Assembly (NCBI RefSeq): GCF_015533855.1
Contig: NZ_AP024154.1
Span: 4,532,501-4,596,500 of the forward strand
Length of the DNA: 64,000 bases
Origin: Echinicola sp. 20G
GTDB lineage: Bacteria > Bacteroidota > Bacteroidia > Cytophagales > Cyclobacteriaceae
Direction of reading: 5' to 3'
The translations under genes were made by a program, and so were the position numbers. Under the pieces are notes generated by a model. That model saw nothing but the letters and a program-made list of their open reading frames with translations. It did no database searches and was not told where the DNA came from. This document shows, piece by piece, positions 26,527 through 35,181 of this stretch. Every line of letters begins with the position of its first letter. The first letter of the stretch is position 1.

Positions 26527-28383
26527 TTATCTAAAAATTTTCGTAGAAAATCGATAAATATGTGAGGTAAACTTTGTTGTTCCGGGGTCATAATTACTTG
26601 ATGGATTATTAGCGATCAAAAATTCGCCATCAAGTGTAGCCATTAACCCTCCTAAATAATAAGGTGCATCAATACTTGTTTTCTTAGATAGACTAGAAAA
26701 ATCAATGACAACAACTTTCGACTCAGAGGTTTTGGTATATAAGACCATACTGCTGTTATCCTTATAACTAAAATCAGCAGACTCAGTTGACCGGCCATTG
26801 ATCTGGGATTTAATTTCAACTCCCGTTTCCGGATTTATTAAAGACAACTCAGATATAAAATAATTCAATATAAAGTTATCCCTTCTACTTGTAAAAAAGT
26901 CATCTGTACTAACCTCAACGTTAAAACTTTCAAAATTCAATGTATATGGATTAAACCATAATACATCATCAATATGCCTTCCGGCAAGGTATATTTTTGA
27001 AAGGTCGTAATTGGTTTCCAAACTTTCGACATCTTGGTTAATGTATTCTCTAAATCCGTTATAATATTCAAAAAATGACGGAGGATTATAAACCCTATCA
27101 TTATCTCTTGAATCAATAACTTTAATTGTATTCCCGCTCATTCCGGTAGCTACTGCAAGTATTATTCCTACTCCATTTTTTGAAAATTTTATTTCCCTTG
27201 GATTGATATGGGGATGCTGGGGATGATCCCAAGAGTTTTTGGGAACTGTTACTTTTTTAATTAATTGCCCACCATTGATAGCATAGATATAAATTTCTGG
27301 GCTATAACTACTATAAATATAGATACGATTATTATATGGATTAATAGAAAAACCGTTAAGATTGAAAGGGACATCTATAAACTGTTTAATTTTAAAAGTT
27401 TCAGTTGAAATTTGATAAACCCTATTTGGACTATCTGTAAAAACCCAATAACTTTTGTTTACCTCATCTATAAAGTGTTCATTAATATGTCCATCAATAG
27501 CCAAATCATCATCAAAAAAATCAACACTAAACTCATGATTGGTATTTCTACCCAATGAATCCTGTACGGTTACTGTAAAATCATACGTGGCTCCAAGTCT
27601 TGCGCAGCCATATGAAAATGAAACTTCATTCTTCAAATCATTGCTACTTGACTTCATCTCCGTTTGGCAATAGTCATAATGACTCTTTACACCAATAATC
27701 TTGATATTTTTGTCAAAATTAATTCTGACCGAATCAGGTATTTGGTTTACATGATTACCGGGAATACCCTTAGTACTTAATATTGTAGGATCATAGTCCT
27801 GAATCACTTTAATTGTTTTAGTCAAATTTCCAGCTTTCGCCAGTATTTTACCCTCCCTTATTTTGTCTAATGGGTTAGACTTCCACTTAACATAAACATC
27901 CCCATTTCCTCCTCCTTCAATAGTCGAGGCTTCTAACCACTCATTTTGTGATTTTAAAGCCCAGTCACTGTTGGATAGCAAACTGATTTTTATTGAATCT
28001 GCAGGCGCGCTGACATAAAATAATGAATCTGAAACTGCCATAGTTTGATTCCCTACTTTCATAACAATTTCAACATCCGTAACCAGATCTGTTTCTACGT
28101 TGACTTCTTCGATAGCTGTAATGTAATTCTCGGCCTCGACCATCAAAACATGAGAACCAATGGGTAATTTCCTAAAGTCAAAACTGCTTTGGGTTATTGT
28201 ATCAGGTAAAATGTCTCCATTTTCTGATTTAATAGATACCTTAAAATCATTTATATATTGATCGTATTCATTAAAAATGGTTCCACTTATGCTGCCTGTA
28301 AATTTAGGCTGGTCTTCCATTCCTGTATTACAAGAAAAAAATAATAAACTAGATAAAATTAAAATATAAATGTTCTTTATCAT
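26527..28383 (-). CDS. BACON-domain lipoprotein with beta-propeller
   Basis: 618 aa lipoprotein (lipobox FFSC). Order of parts: a carboxypeptidase-regulatory-like beta-sandwich (about 28-110; GSISGTIFNEYDQYI, GSHVLMVEAENY), a BACON-type domain (about 120-200; SDWALKSQNEWLEAS, then GNLTKTIKVIQ), an Ig-like stretch, and a C-terminal half of repeated six- to eight-strand blades resembling a YncE-like propeller (SPNRVYQIST, YNNRIYIYSSYSPEIYIYAI, NTIKVIDSRDND). It is the last gene of locus A, 138 bp after the GH97 gene, and probably a surface glycan-binding protein; binding is inferred from BACON and context. The locus may terminate at the hairpin near 26304. Confidence 0.7.
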   Translation of the reverse strand: MIKNIYILILSSLLFFSCNTGMEDQPKFTGSISGTIFNEYDQYINDFKVSIKSENGDILPDTITQSSFDFRKLPIGSHVLMVEAENYITAIEEVNVETDLVTDVEIVMKVGNQTMAVSDSLFYVSAPADSIKISLLSNSDWALKSQNEWLEASTIEGGGNGDVYVKWKSNPLDKIREGKILAKAGNLTKTIKVIQDYDPTILSTKGIPGNHVNQIPDSVRINFDKNIKIIGVKSHYDYCQTEMKSSSNDLKNEVSFSYGCARLGATYDFTVTVQDSLGRNTNHEFSVDFFDDDLAIDGHINEHFIDEVNKSYWVFTDSPNRVYQISTETFKIKQFIDVPFNLNGFSINPYNNRIYIYSSYSPEIYIYAINGGQLIKKVTVPKNSWDHPQHPHINPREIKFSKNGVGIILAVATGMSGNTIKVIDSRDNDRVYNPPSFFEYYNGFREYINQDVESLETNYDLSKIYLAGRHIDDVLWFNPYTLNFESFNVEVSTDDFFTSRRDNFILNYFISELSLINPETGVEIKSQINGRSTESADFSYKDNSSMVLYTKTSESKVVVIDFSSLSKKTSIDAPYYLGGLMATLDGEFLIANNPSSNYDPGTTKFTSHIYRFSTKIFR

Positions 28384-28521
28384 GACAATTTTAAAAATTC
28401 AATCCTAATTAATTTTCCCTCAAAAATAGAAAATAAAAATTTACAGAAACTAATAAATTAAGTGTTTCTGCCAATACGATAGTTTGATTCCTCTCCTCAA
28501 ATTATTCGTCCAATTTAACGT

Positions 28522-30429
28522 TTACTTGAATGGCCTGATCCACATGCAATGTCCTCCTCCTGGAGCCATTACCGCTTTTATGATATCGCCTTTTTTCACT
28601 GTACCCTTCCTCACCTGATAGGCTTCAGGATTGGTTTTGCAATGGGTTTCTTCTGTGTCCTCATAAAAAGTCACCTCATATTCCTGACCTGCTTCCAAGA
28701 AGTCAAGTATGATCTCCAGCGTTCCTCCCTGCTGGTTATAGACACTGCCGATAAACCACTCATTTCCCTGTCTCCTTGCAGTACTGATATACTCACCGAT
28801 ACTGGAATGAAGTACCCGACTTTCATCCCATTTACCCACAGGTAATTTTTGGATAAATTCAAACAGATCCGACTTAGCGTCATAGGCTTCCGGTGCATCT
28901 GGAATACAAACCAGGCCACTGAAAACAATCAAGGTACGGGCGGCTTCAGATGCTACCGTTGATAAATAAGAATGCTTTTCTCTGGGTCCTTTTTGGCGCA
29001 AGCCATTGTTGATACCTGTTAAATCAAAATTGCCGTTGTTCATATCCAACGGACCTGTAATGGCATTGATCAGCGCCATTTTGATAAAGGACTCAGGCGT
29101 AAAGGCACGGCGTGAATCCTGCTGTGCATGGCAATATTCCCGGGTAATCGCGTTGGGATAGGTACGTCGGATACCGGTAAAGGGCACCGGGCCATCATGA
29201 AAATCAATTAATAATTTGCTTTCTGCACTTTTTTGGATCGCTCCTCTAGTAAACTCCACATCACTGCCCATAAATCCGTACTTGATGCCTTTCATTCCCA
29301 AAGACTTGTAATAAGGGAAAAGGGCATCGTCCCCATACTCACCATGCCTTCTATCGTAATACAGCATTAGATCTACTTCCTTTTCTGCTGCGTAATCAAT
29401 CACTTTCTCCAGGTCCAGCTTATCCGACAACTCAAAATGACCAGCACTGGCGTGTTTGTACCAGGAATCATCAATAAGAAAATATTCTATCCCTTTTTCT
29501 GCAGCAAAATCAATAAAACGGAAATAGCTTTCGGTATTGATGTTGTAAACGAAACCATCTGGAGCAGTATAACCATGAACACGCCAGTCCCATAAAGTCT
29601 TACCTGGCTTTATCCAATCCGTATTTTCCAGTTTAGACGGTGTGGCCAGATTTACAGGAACTGTACTGGTCACCAAATCCCCTGCAGATGTACCCAAAAG
29701 GATTACCCTCCAGGGACTGGTCCACTCGTTTTCATTTAGTGCTACTTTGTTTACCGACTCAAACTTTCCTTTGGTGTCTGCTATCCCCAGATGCATAGGA
29801 TCTATGCCTTGAGATGCAAATAGATCAGATTCTAATAGAGCAATAAAGGATTTACCGGAAGATTCCACCACAAGTGGTACACTGATATTTTTTCCTTTTT
29901 TCTGTTCCAAAATATCATTCACCCCTTCAAAGTCCACTGGGCCCACAGGTTCTGTTTCCCCTTTTGGAAAAAAATAATTGCTTTCTAATGCAAAATTATA
30001 AGTAAGTTTAAATATTCCCTCTGTTGGTTTTTCTCCCTCATCTAAAACCACCCGAAAAGCCACTCCCTGGTCATAAACCCTGGCAAGCAGTTTACCTCTT
30101 ACTCCATCAAAATCAACAGCTAATTGAAGTTCCCTGAAATGATCCCGGATGTTGCTCTGCTGCCCCCAAACTGGATTCCATTTATCATCTTTTTCAATTT
30201 CCTCTGCCCCCAAGATGGACACATTCCCATTGGAAAAAATTTCTAATTCAGAAAACCCAATTCTTTCCTCCCCATTTTGGTCAATTCGGTAGTTCAGCTT
30301 ATTTTCAACCAACTTTATATCCAGTGACAGTTCTTTATTAGGGGAGACAATTCGGAAATTATCCATGGGTTTATTACATGAAACAAGTCCCCCAAAGAAC
30401 ATAAGAATCATTAATATTTTATGCAGCAT
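28522..30429 (-). CDS. Glycoside hydrolase family 97 lipoprotein
   Basis: 635 aa. The lipobox is GLVSC. The N-terminal GH97 beta-sandwich (about 25-280) is followed by the TIM barrel (FLIDDSWYKHASAGHFE, LMLYYDRRHGEYGDD, LLIDFHDGPVPFTGIRRTYPNAITREYCHAQQD) and a C-terminal beta domain. TYPNAITRE carries a conserved Ca/active-site Glu. GH97 contains inverting alpha-glucosidases (SusB) and retaining alpha-galactosidases; the Asp in YYDRRHG may correspond to the retaining nucleophile, which would favour alpha-galactosidase-like chemistry, but I cannot align it firmly. It acts in the periplasm or at the surface on oligosaccharides imported by locus A. Confidence 0.87.
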   Translation of the reverse strand: MLHKILMILMFFGGLVSCNKPMDNFRIVSPNKELSLDIKLVENKLNYRIDQNGEERIGFSELEIFSNGNVSILGAEEIEKDDKWNPVWGQQSNIRDHFRELQLAVDFDGVRGKLLARVYDQGVAFRVVLDEGEKPTEGIFKLTYNFALESNYFFPKGETEPVGPVDFEGVNDILEQKKGKNISVPLVVESSGKSFIALLESDLFASQGIDPMHLGIADTKGKFESVNKVALNENEWTSPWRVILLGTSAGDLVTSTVPVNLATPSKLENTDWIKPGKTLWDWRVHGYTAPDGFVYNINTESYFRFIDFAAEKGIEYFLIDDSWYKHASAGHFELSDKLDLEKVIDYAAEKEVDLMLYYDRRHGEYGDDALFPYYKSLGMKGIKYGFMGSDVEFTRGAIQKSAESKLLIDFHDGPVPFTGIRRTYPNAITREYCHAQQDSRRAFTPESFIKMALINAITGPLDMNNGNFDLTGINNGLRQKGPREKHSYLSTVASEAARTLIVFSGLVCIPDAPEAYDAKSDLFEFIQKLPVGKWDESRVLHSSIGEYISTARRQGNEWFIGSVYNQQGGTLEIILDFLEAGQEYEVTFYEDTEETHCKTNPEAYQVRKGTVKKGDIIKAVMAPGGGHCMWIRPFK

Positions 30430-30508
30430 TTTTTGGTTATTTTATTGATAAAGTGTATCAAAAAACTTTGGAACCATAAATAAACGATACCTTCAGCTTT
30501 CAAACACT

Positions 30509-31549
30509 TTACTCTTTTGATTTTAGGATATAACTTACCGTATAGTCTCCGCCAAACACATTAGTACCTGAGGGCAAATAAAGGTACTGTGGCTTCCCTT
30601 CAACCATCAGCAGCTGAGGACGCTCAAACTTGGCATATGGACGATTTTTGGGGCCATAGTGAACAGCCACTTTCGACATGTCTATTGGGAGATAGGCATT
30701 GATTCGATGAAATCCTTTTTCATATTTCTCGAAAGTAATCCCATCATCAGATAGCCACAACAGACCACCTCCTTCTTCGATTATCCCATGGTTATCCGTC
30801 GTCAGCAAGGCAAATTTACCTTCATGCATAAAAGCATAACCATCTTCAATATTCGATTCATTAGAGGTTACAGGAAAAGGAAGTTGAACATAAGGACCTT
30901 CCAAATTTTCCGATACTGCAAGTCCCATTCTGGCTTTCTCAGATTTAAAATATAAAAAATAGCCCCCATTGGGGTGCTTCAAAAGCGCGGGGTTGTTCAC
31001 CCCGTTTGTGGCTTTATGGTTCCAATAATCAGGATTTTTGGGGACGTCCAATATCAACCCATCCTTGTTCACTTTTTTCCAGGGTCCATAAGGACTTTCT
31101 GAAACTGCCATTCCTATCTTTTGGTTGGATGGATGTATGGGCGGTTTGGGATTATCATTGGCAATGTATAATAATACGTATTTACCATTTATAAAATGGA
31201 TGGCAGGGTTATGGGCACCAAACCTATCCCATGTATCCAGACCGGTTCCTGCAATAGCCACATCCGAAAAAACAAACGGCCCTTCCGGCCCCTCTCCTAC
31301 ATAATGGGCTATTTCACTTCCAGACCGCCATCCCGGCTCCACGGTAGTCCCTTTCCACCTGGCCACAAAAAGATGGACTTTTCCTTCCTGATCCATTACA
31401 GGAGAAGTTCCCCATACTGTATACTCGGGCTCACTGACAGCAATTCCAACATATTCCCACCCATCAGCAAACTGCTTACTCTGGGCTTTAAGTCCATTTG
31501 AAACAAACATTGTTGTGAGCCCTATCAACAATACTTTAAATAATTTCAT
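30509..31549 (-). CDS. Five-bladed-propeller glycoside hydrolase-like protein (GH43-like)
   Basis: 346 aa with signal peptide (ending NGLKAQ). Repeated blades begin with text such as EYTVWGTSPVMDQEGKVHLFVARW, DRFGAHNPAIHFINGKYVLLYIAN, GVNNPALLKHPNGGYFLYFKS and IEDGYAFMHEGKFALLTTDNHG. This is the five-bladed propeller of GH43/GH32/GH117-like enzymes; acidic residues near blade openings are present (TWDRFGAHNP, IEDGYAF). The exact family was not recognised. It likely cleaves a side-chain sugar of the locus A glycan. It sits between the DUF4127 and GH97 genes, all on the minus strand. Confidence 0.7.
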   Translation of the reverse strand: MKLFKVLLIGLTTMFVSNGLKAQSKQFADGWEYVGIAVSEPEYTVWGTSPVMDQEGKVHLFVARWKGTTVEPGWRSGSEIAHYVGEGPEGPFVFSDVAIAGTGLDTWDRFGAHNPAIHFINGKYVLLYIANDNPKPPIHPSNQKIGMAVSESPYGPWKKVNKDGLILDVPKNPDYWNHKATNGVNNPALLKHPNGGYFLYFKSEKARMGLAVSENLEGPYVQLPFPVTSNESNIEDGYAFMHEGKFALLTTDNHGIIEEGGGLLWLSDDGITFEKYEKGFHRINAYLPIDMSKVAVHYGPKNRPYAKFERPQLLMVEGKPQYLYLPSGTNVFGGDYTVSYILKSKE

Positions 31550-31759
31550 ACAATAAATATTAGGTCAATAAGATTTACATAGCAAAAGAAGAAATAGTCC
31601 TTTTGCACTATATTTAATCAAGGTAATTATTAGACTTCAATTAACCTAAGTGCAGTTAAAATTAACATCCATAACTCCTGTATACATTGTTAAGCAGAGC
31701 TTGACTATTAGTCAGTAATTTGCAGTTAGAGCCCAAACTATTAAAGGAAAACAAAATTT

Positions 31760-33367
31760 TTATTCTAGGTTCACGGTATTAGGCTGAACCAATTTGAAAT
31801 CTATATAAGCCTCAAAAGTTCTTTTCCAAGGAAGTGAAAATTCAATTTGTTGGATTGTGTAGGATAGATCCTTTCCAAAAAACACTTTTTCTAAATGCGC
31901 CAATTCATCCTCAATTGATTCTTTAGCCATTTCCTCCATTTTCCTGACGACTTCTTCAGTACCCAAAGTTGAGCTTTTTCCCTCTTGGTTAAAATACCTA
32001 TTTAAATCACTTCGAATAAGGTTATTATAGTAATAGTCATTGATCATGCGATGTAGGGTAAACCAATATTGGGACTTTTTAACCTTCATGGTTTCCTGCT
32101 TATCTGAATTGGCCAACTTTAATCCATTAAAGTACAAGATAGCCTGAGGCAGCGCTGTCCCAATGGTATTGCCCGGAGTATTCCATGATGCATAACCATA
32201 CACTTTATCCATACAACCCATTTCCTCTAGCATGCTCGTGAAACTCCCTGACCCTCCTTGCACATCTCCCACGGGATCAATATCAGCAATGATCAAACGC
32301 TTACCTTGTTGAAGTGCTTGATCTATTTCTTTTACAAATGCCTCCGATGCTCCATCTATTTTTCTAGAAGTATAAACATAATAAAACAAATCTGCCTCCT
32401 CTTCATCGCTTACCGGAACTCCTCCTACTGCTTTAATATGACTGGAAACCGTAATATTTAAAGGACGATCCTCAAAAGGCATGATTTCTTCCGACATACT
32501 TTGGGAAGAATAGACAGGTTTGATCTTTGGAAAAGTCCCAGTACTTTCATTGATCATTCTGGCCAAAAGCAACATAGCCACCTCATCTGTTCCAGCTTGG
32601 ACAATGATCTTATCTTCTAATTGAGCCTGCTTTATATCTGCTAAAAGGCCTTGCTTTTCCTTTACATGGACACCCTCAGGCTTTGCATCATCCTGAGATA
32701 GGATCATGTAATCTATGAGCCCATGTTTAACATAGTTAATCATTAATTTATTGACACTAAGATTCCTTTTCCTAGCTTCCTGATAGTCATTTAAGGCCTT
32801 CAAAGGGATGACCTTTTCCAATTCAGAAATATCTTTTTTTGAACTTTCATCCTCTTTTACAGAAATCTCAGCCCACTTGGCCAATGCTTCTCTATACCTT
32901 TCATTTTTTCCATCAGCAGTCGGGGCCAAACGCATGATGACACTTTGGACATAAACTGGTACAGTTGGTGCTAGTTTCTTTATTGCTTCCAGCACTTTGA
33001 GCCTTTCCAAAGCAATAGCTTGATCAACCTTCTGAACCCTACTCGCCACTAATCCGCCATATGCCACCATATCCGCTGCAATAATCACCGCTTTTACATC
33101 AGTATAATCTTGAGCTAATAGCCAGGAAATAATTTCGTCAGATTTACCAGGTGATTGCAAATTTCCCAACAAGCCCATAGGCGGAGTGATTAAAGTGGTG
33201 GATGCTATCTCTGCCATTCGTACTGGAAACTGCAAGCAAGGAGGCCTGTCATCCAAAGGAATAAAAATCACCTTTTGATCCGTGTCATTTTGCGCGTCTT
33301 GAGCAAGAACAGATTGACTTCCTAGCCCAATAAATACTCCTAGAAAAATTAAAAGAGTTATCTTCAT
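31760..33367 (-). CDS. DUF4127 family exported protein
   Basis: About 535 aa. The start at 33367 gives a clean signal peptide (MKITLLIFLGVFIGLG...VLAQ); the ATG at 33382 adds five residues. DUF4127 hallmarks are FIPLDDRPPCLQFPV near the N-terminus, then LITPPMGLLGN, DMVAYGGLVASR, MRLAPTADG, LSQDDAKPEG and GTDEVAMLLLAR. DUF4127 proteins are poorly characterised and often sit with glycosidases; a sugar-processing role is inferred from context. A hairpin separates it from susD. Confidence 0.75.
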   Translation of the reverse strand: MKITLLIFLGVFIGLGSQSVLAQDAQNDTDQKVIFIPLDDRPPCLQFPVRMAEIASTTLITPPMGLLGNLQSPGKSDEIISWLLAQDYTDVKAVIIAADMVAYGGLVASRVQKVDQAIALERLKVLEAIKKLAPTVPVYVQSVIMRLAPTADGKNERYREALAKWAEISVKEDESSKKDISELEKVIPLKALNDYQEARKRNLSVNKLMINYVKHGLIDYMILSQDDAKPEGVHVKEKQGLLADIKQAQLEDKIIVQAGTDEVAMLLLARMINESTGTFPKIKPVYSSQSMSEEIMPFEDRPLNITVSSHIKAVGGVPVSDEEEADLFYYVYTSRKIDGASEAFVKEIDQALQQGKRLIIADIDPVGDVQGGSGSFTSMLEEMGCMDKVYGYASWNTPGNTIGTALPQAILYFNGLKLANSDKQETMKVKKSQYWFTLHRMINDYYYNNLIRSDLNRYFNQEGKSSTLGTEEVVRKMEEMAKESIEDELAHLEKVFFGKDLSYTIQQIEFSLPWKRTFEAYIDFKLVQPNTVNLE

Positions 33368-33507
33368 TTTATAAATGAGCAATATTTGCTCTTTTTATGA
33401 ACTTTCTAAAATACCATTTTAAATCTACACCAAGCTACCTTACCAATTATTTTATAATGGAAGTAAATCTTTAAACTGAACCTTTCAATAATAAACTTGA
33501 AAAACAT

Positions 33508-33546
33508 AATCCCTCAGAAAAGGCCATTTGACTCTTCTGAGGGATT
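33508..33546 (-). terminator. Intercistronic terminator/attenuator after susD (locus A)
   Basis: AATCCCTCAGAA (33508-33519) and TTCTGAGGGATT (33535-33546). On the minus strand it is followed by ATGTTTTTC. It lies between susD and the DUF4127 gene, so it may lower enzyme expression relative to SusCD. Confidence 0.65.
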
Positions 33547-33588
33547 ATAGATATTGAATACAATTCAAACTCTTTTTCTATTCTCTAA

Positions 33589-35151
33589 TTAACTACCTGC
33601 TGGGCCGGGATATCCTGGGTTCTGAGGAGTAAGATTCGGATTGTTCTGCATTTCTGGTATTGGAAGAGGAAACAAGTAATGCTTCTCCTGCAAGGTCTGG
33701 TCTGAACTTAAATTGGTATGTCCTACAAAGTCATCAAACCCTTTAGTGGTTTCGTTGAATACTTTGCGGAGACGTACCATATCAAACCAAGTGATCCCTT
33801 CATAACAGAACTCATACCATCTTTCTCTCCACACAGCTTCGCGGAAACTATTCTGGTCAAAAGTTCCCATAGCAGCAGTTGTCAATTCCGCCCTATCCCT
33901 AATGGATTTCAAGGCATTATAAGCATCAACGTTTGGCCCATTTCCTATTTCATTTTGAGCCTCAGCATAAATTAGCAAAACTTCGGCATAACGTAACATC
34001 GGCACATTAAGGTTGTCCTTGGCTGTTCCAGCCACTCCCGGACTGCCATTGGCGGTAATGTTGAAGTGTTTGAAAATATAAGGTGCACCTAAATCAAAGG
34101 GTTCTCCATTGCCATTGGTATAATAGGTAGTATAGAAATAGCCTTCTTGATCGGTTGTCCTTTTGTCACCTGCTTCGTACGATTCGAAGAACGAACGAGT
34201 AGGCACGGTACTTCCTGTGCCAGATGGACCACGATAAGAAACTGGCTTAAAGTTAGGGAACATATTGCCCATTGGGTTACCTGCCACTAGGTCGTTATAT
34301 TGAATGCTGAACAGATGCTCTTTGGTGTTCCCAAGGCTTTCATCATGAACTTCGTAATAAGTATCAAAAAGCCCTATTTCACTCGGATTATCAATGATCT
34401 CCTTTGCTTTGCTAGCAGCCAACTGATAATATTCGCTACCCTTATTCAGTGGGTAACCAGCCATGGTTAGGTAAACCTTGGCAAGCAAACCTTTAGCTGC
34501 TGCAGTAGAGATCCTTCCACTGGAATTCATCCAACCCAAACCAGCACTTTCTGCTATTTTCAAATCTTCAATAATTTGAGCATAGACATTTTCCTGTGTT
34601 TCACGAATAGGGAAAAAGTCCTCTGAAGTGGCAGTTTGTGGAGTAAGCACCAATGGGACATCTCCCCAAAGTCTAACGGCATAGAAATAAGCCCAAGCCC
34701 TGAAGAACCTTGCCTCACCTAGGATTTTTGTCTTCTGTGCTTCATCCATTGGAGTAATTCCCGGAACCTTGTCCAAAACCAAGTTTGCCTGTGCAATCAA
34801 TCGATATATGCCTCTCCACCAGTTTTTGACATGACCAGTATTTCCATCCCAAGTAAGGGAATAGAGATTGTTCAAATCAGAGTTTTGGGCGGTTTCTGTA
34901 GTAGAAGTCCCTGTAGGTGCTTCCAATAATTGCCAGTTGGAAGAGAAGATACCAGCTCCATCTCCGTAAAACCTTGAGTTATCATACACGGAGGCTATCG
35001 CTGCTTCAGCATGGTCAGGAATGGTGTAAAAACTCTCAGGTGTCAAGTTGGATGGATCCTCTTCATCCAAAAATCCTGAACAGCCAGTCCCCATCACAAA
35101 CATACTGCTAAGAAGACCTGTATATATATATTTTTTCATGGTAAGTTTCAT
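33589..35151 (-). CDS. SusD/RagB family nutrient-binding lipoprotein (locus A)
   Basis: 520 aa (516 from the second ATG at 35139, which gives a neater signal peptide). The lipobox MGTGC is followed by SGFLDEEDPSNLTPESFYT, the standard SusD N-terminus. TPR-like helices include GEARFFRAWAYFYAVRLWGDVPLV and the RYAEVLLIYAEAQNE segment; the C-terminus has YEGITWFDMVRLR and YLFPLPIPEMQNNPNLTPQNPGY. It caps the SusC channel at the cell surface and captures glycan. It lies 30 bp after susC. Confidence 0.95.
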   Translation of the reverse strand: MKLTMKKYIYTGLLSSMFVMGTGCSGFLDEEDPSNLTPESFYTIPDHAEAAIASVYDNSRFYGDGAGIFSSNWQLLEAPTGTSTTETAQNSDLNNLYSLTWDGNTGHVKNWWRGIYRLIAQANLVLDKVPGITPMDEAQKTKILGEARFFRAWAYFYAVRLWGDVPLVLTPQTATSEDFFPIRETQENVYAQIIEDLKIAESAGLGWMNSSGRISTAAAKGLLAKVYLTMAGYPLNKGSEYYQLAASKAKEIIDNPSEIGLFDTYYEVHDESLGNTKEHLFSIQYNDLVAGNPMGNMFPNFKPVSYRGPSGTGSTVPTRSFFESYEAGDKRTTDQEGYFYTTYYTNGNGEPFDLGAPYIFKHFNITANGSPGVAGTAKDNLNVPMLRYAEVLLIYAEAQNEIGNGPNVDAYNALKSIRDRAELTTAAMGTFDQNSFREAVWRERWYEFCYEGITWFDMVRLRKVFNETTKGFDDFVGHTNLSSDQTLQEKHYLFPLPIPEMQNNPNLTPQNPGYPGPAGS

Positions 35152-35181
35152 GGTGATCTTTTTTTATTATGGTTAATAAAA

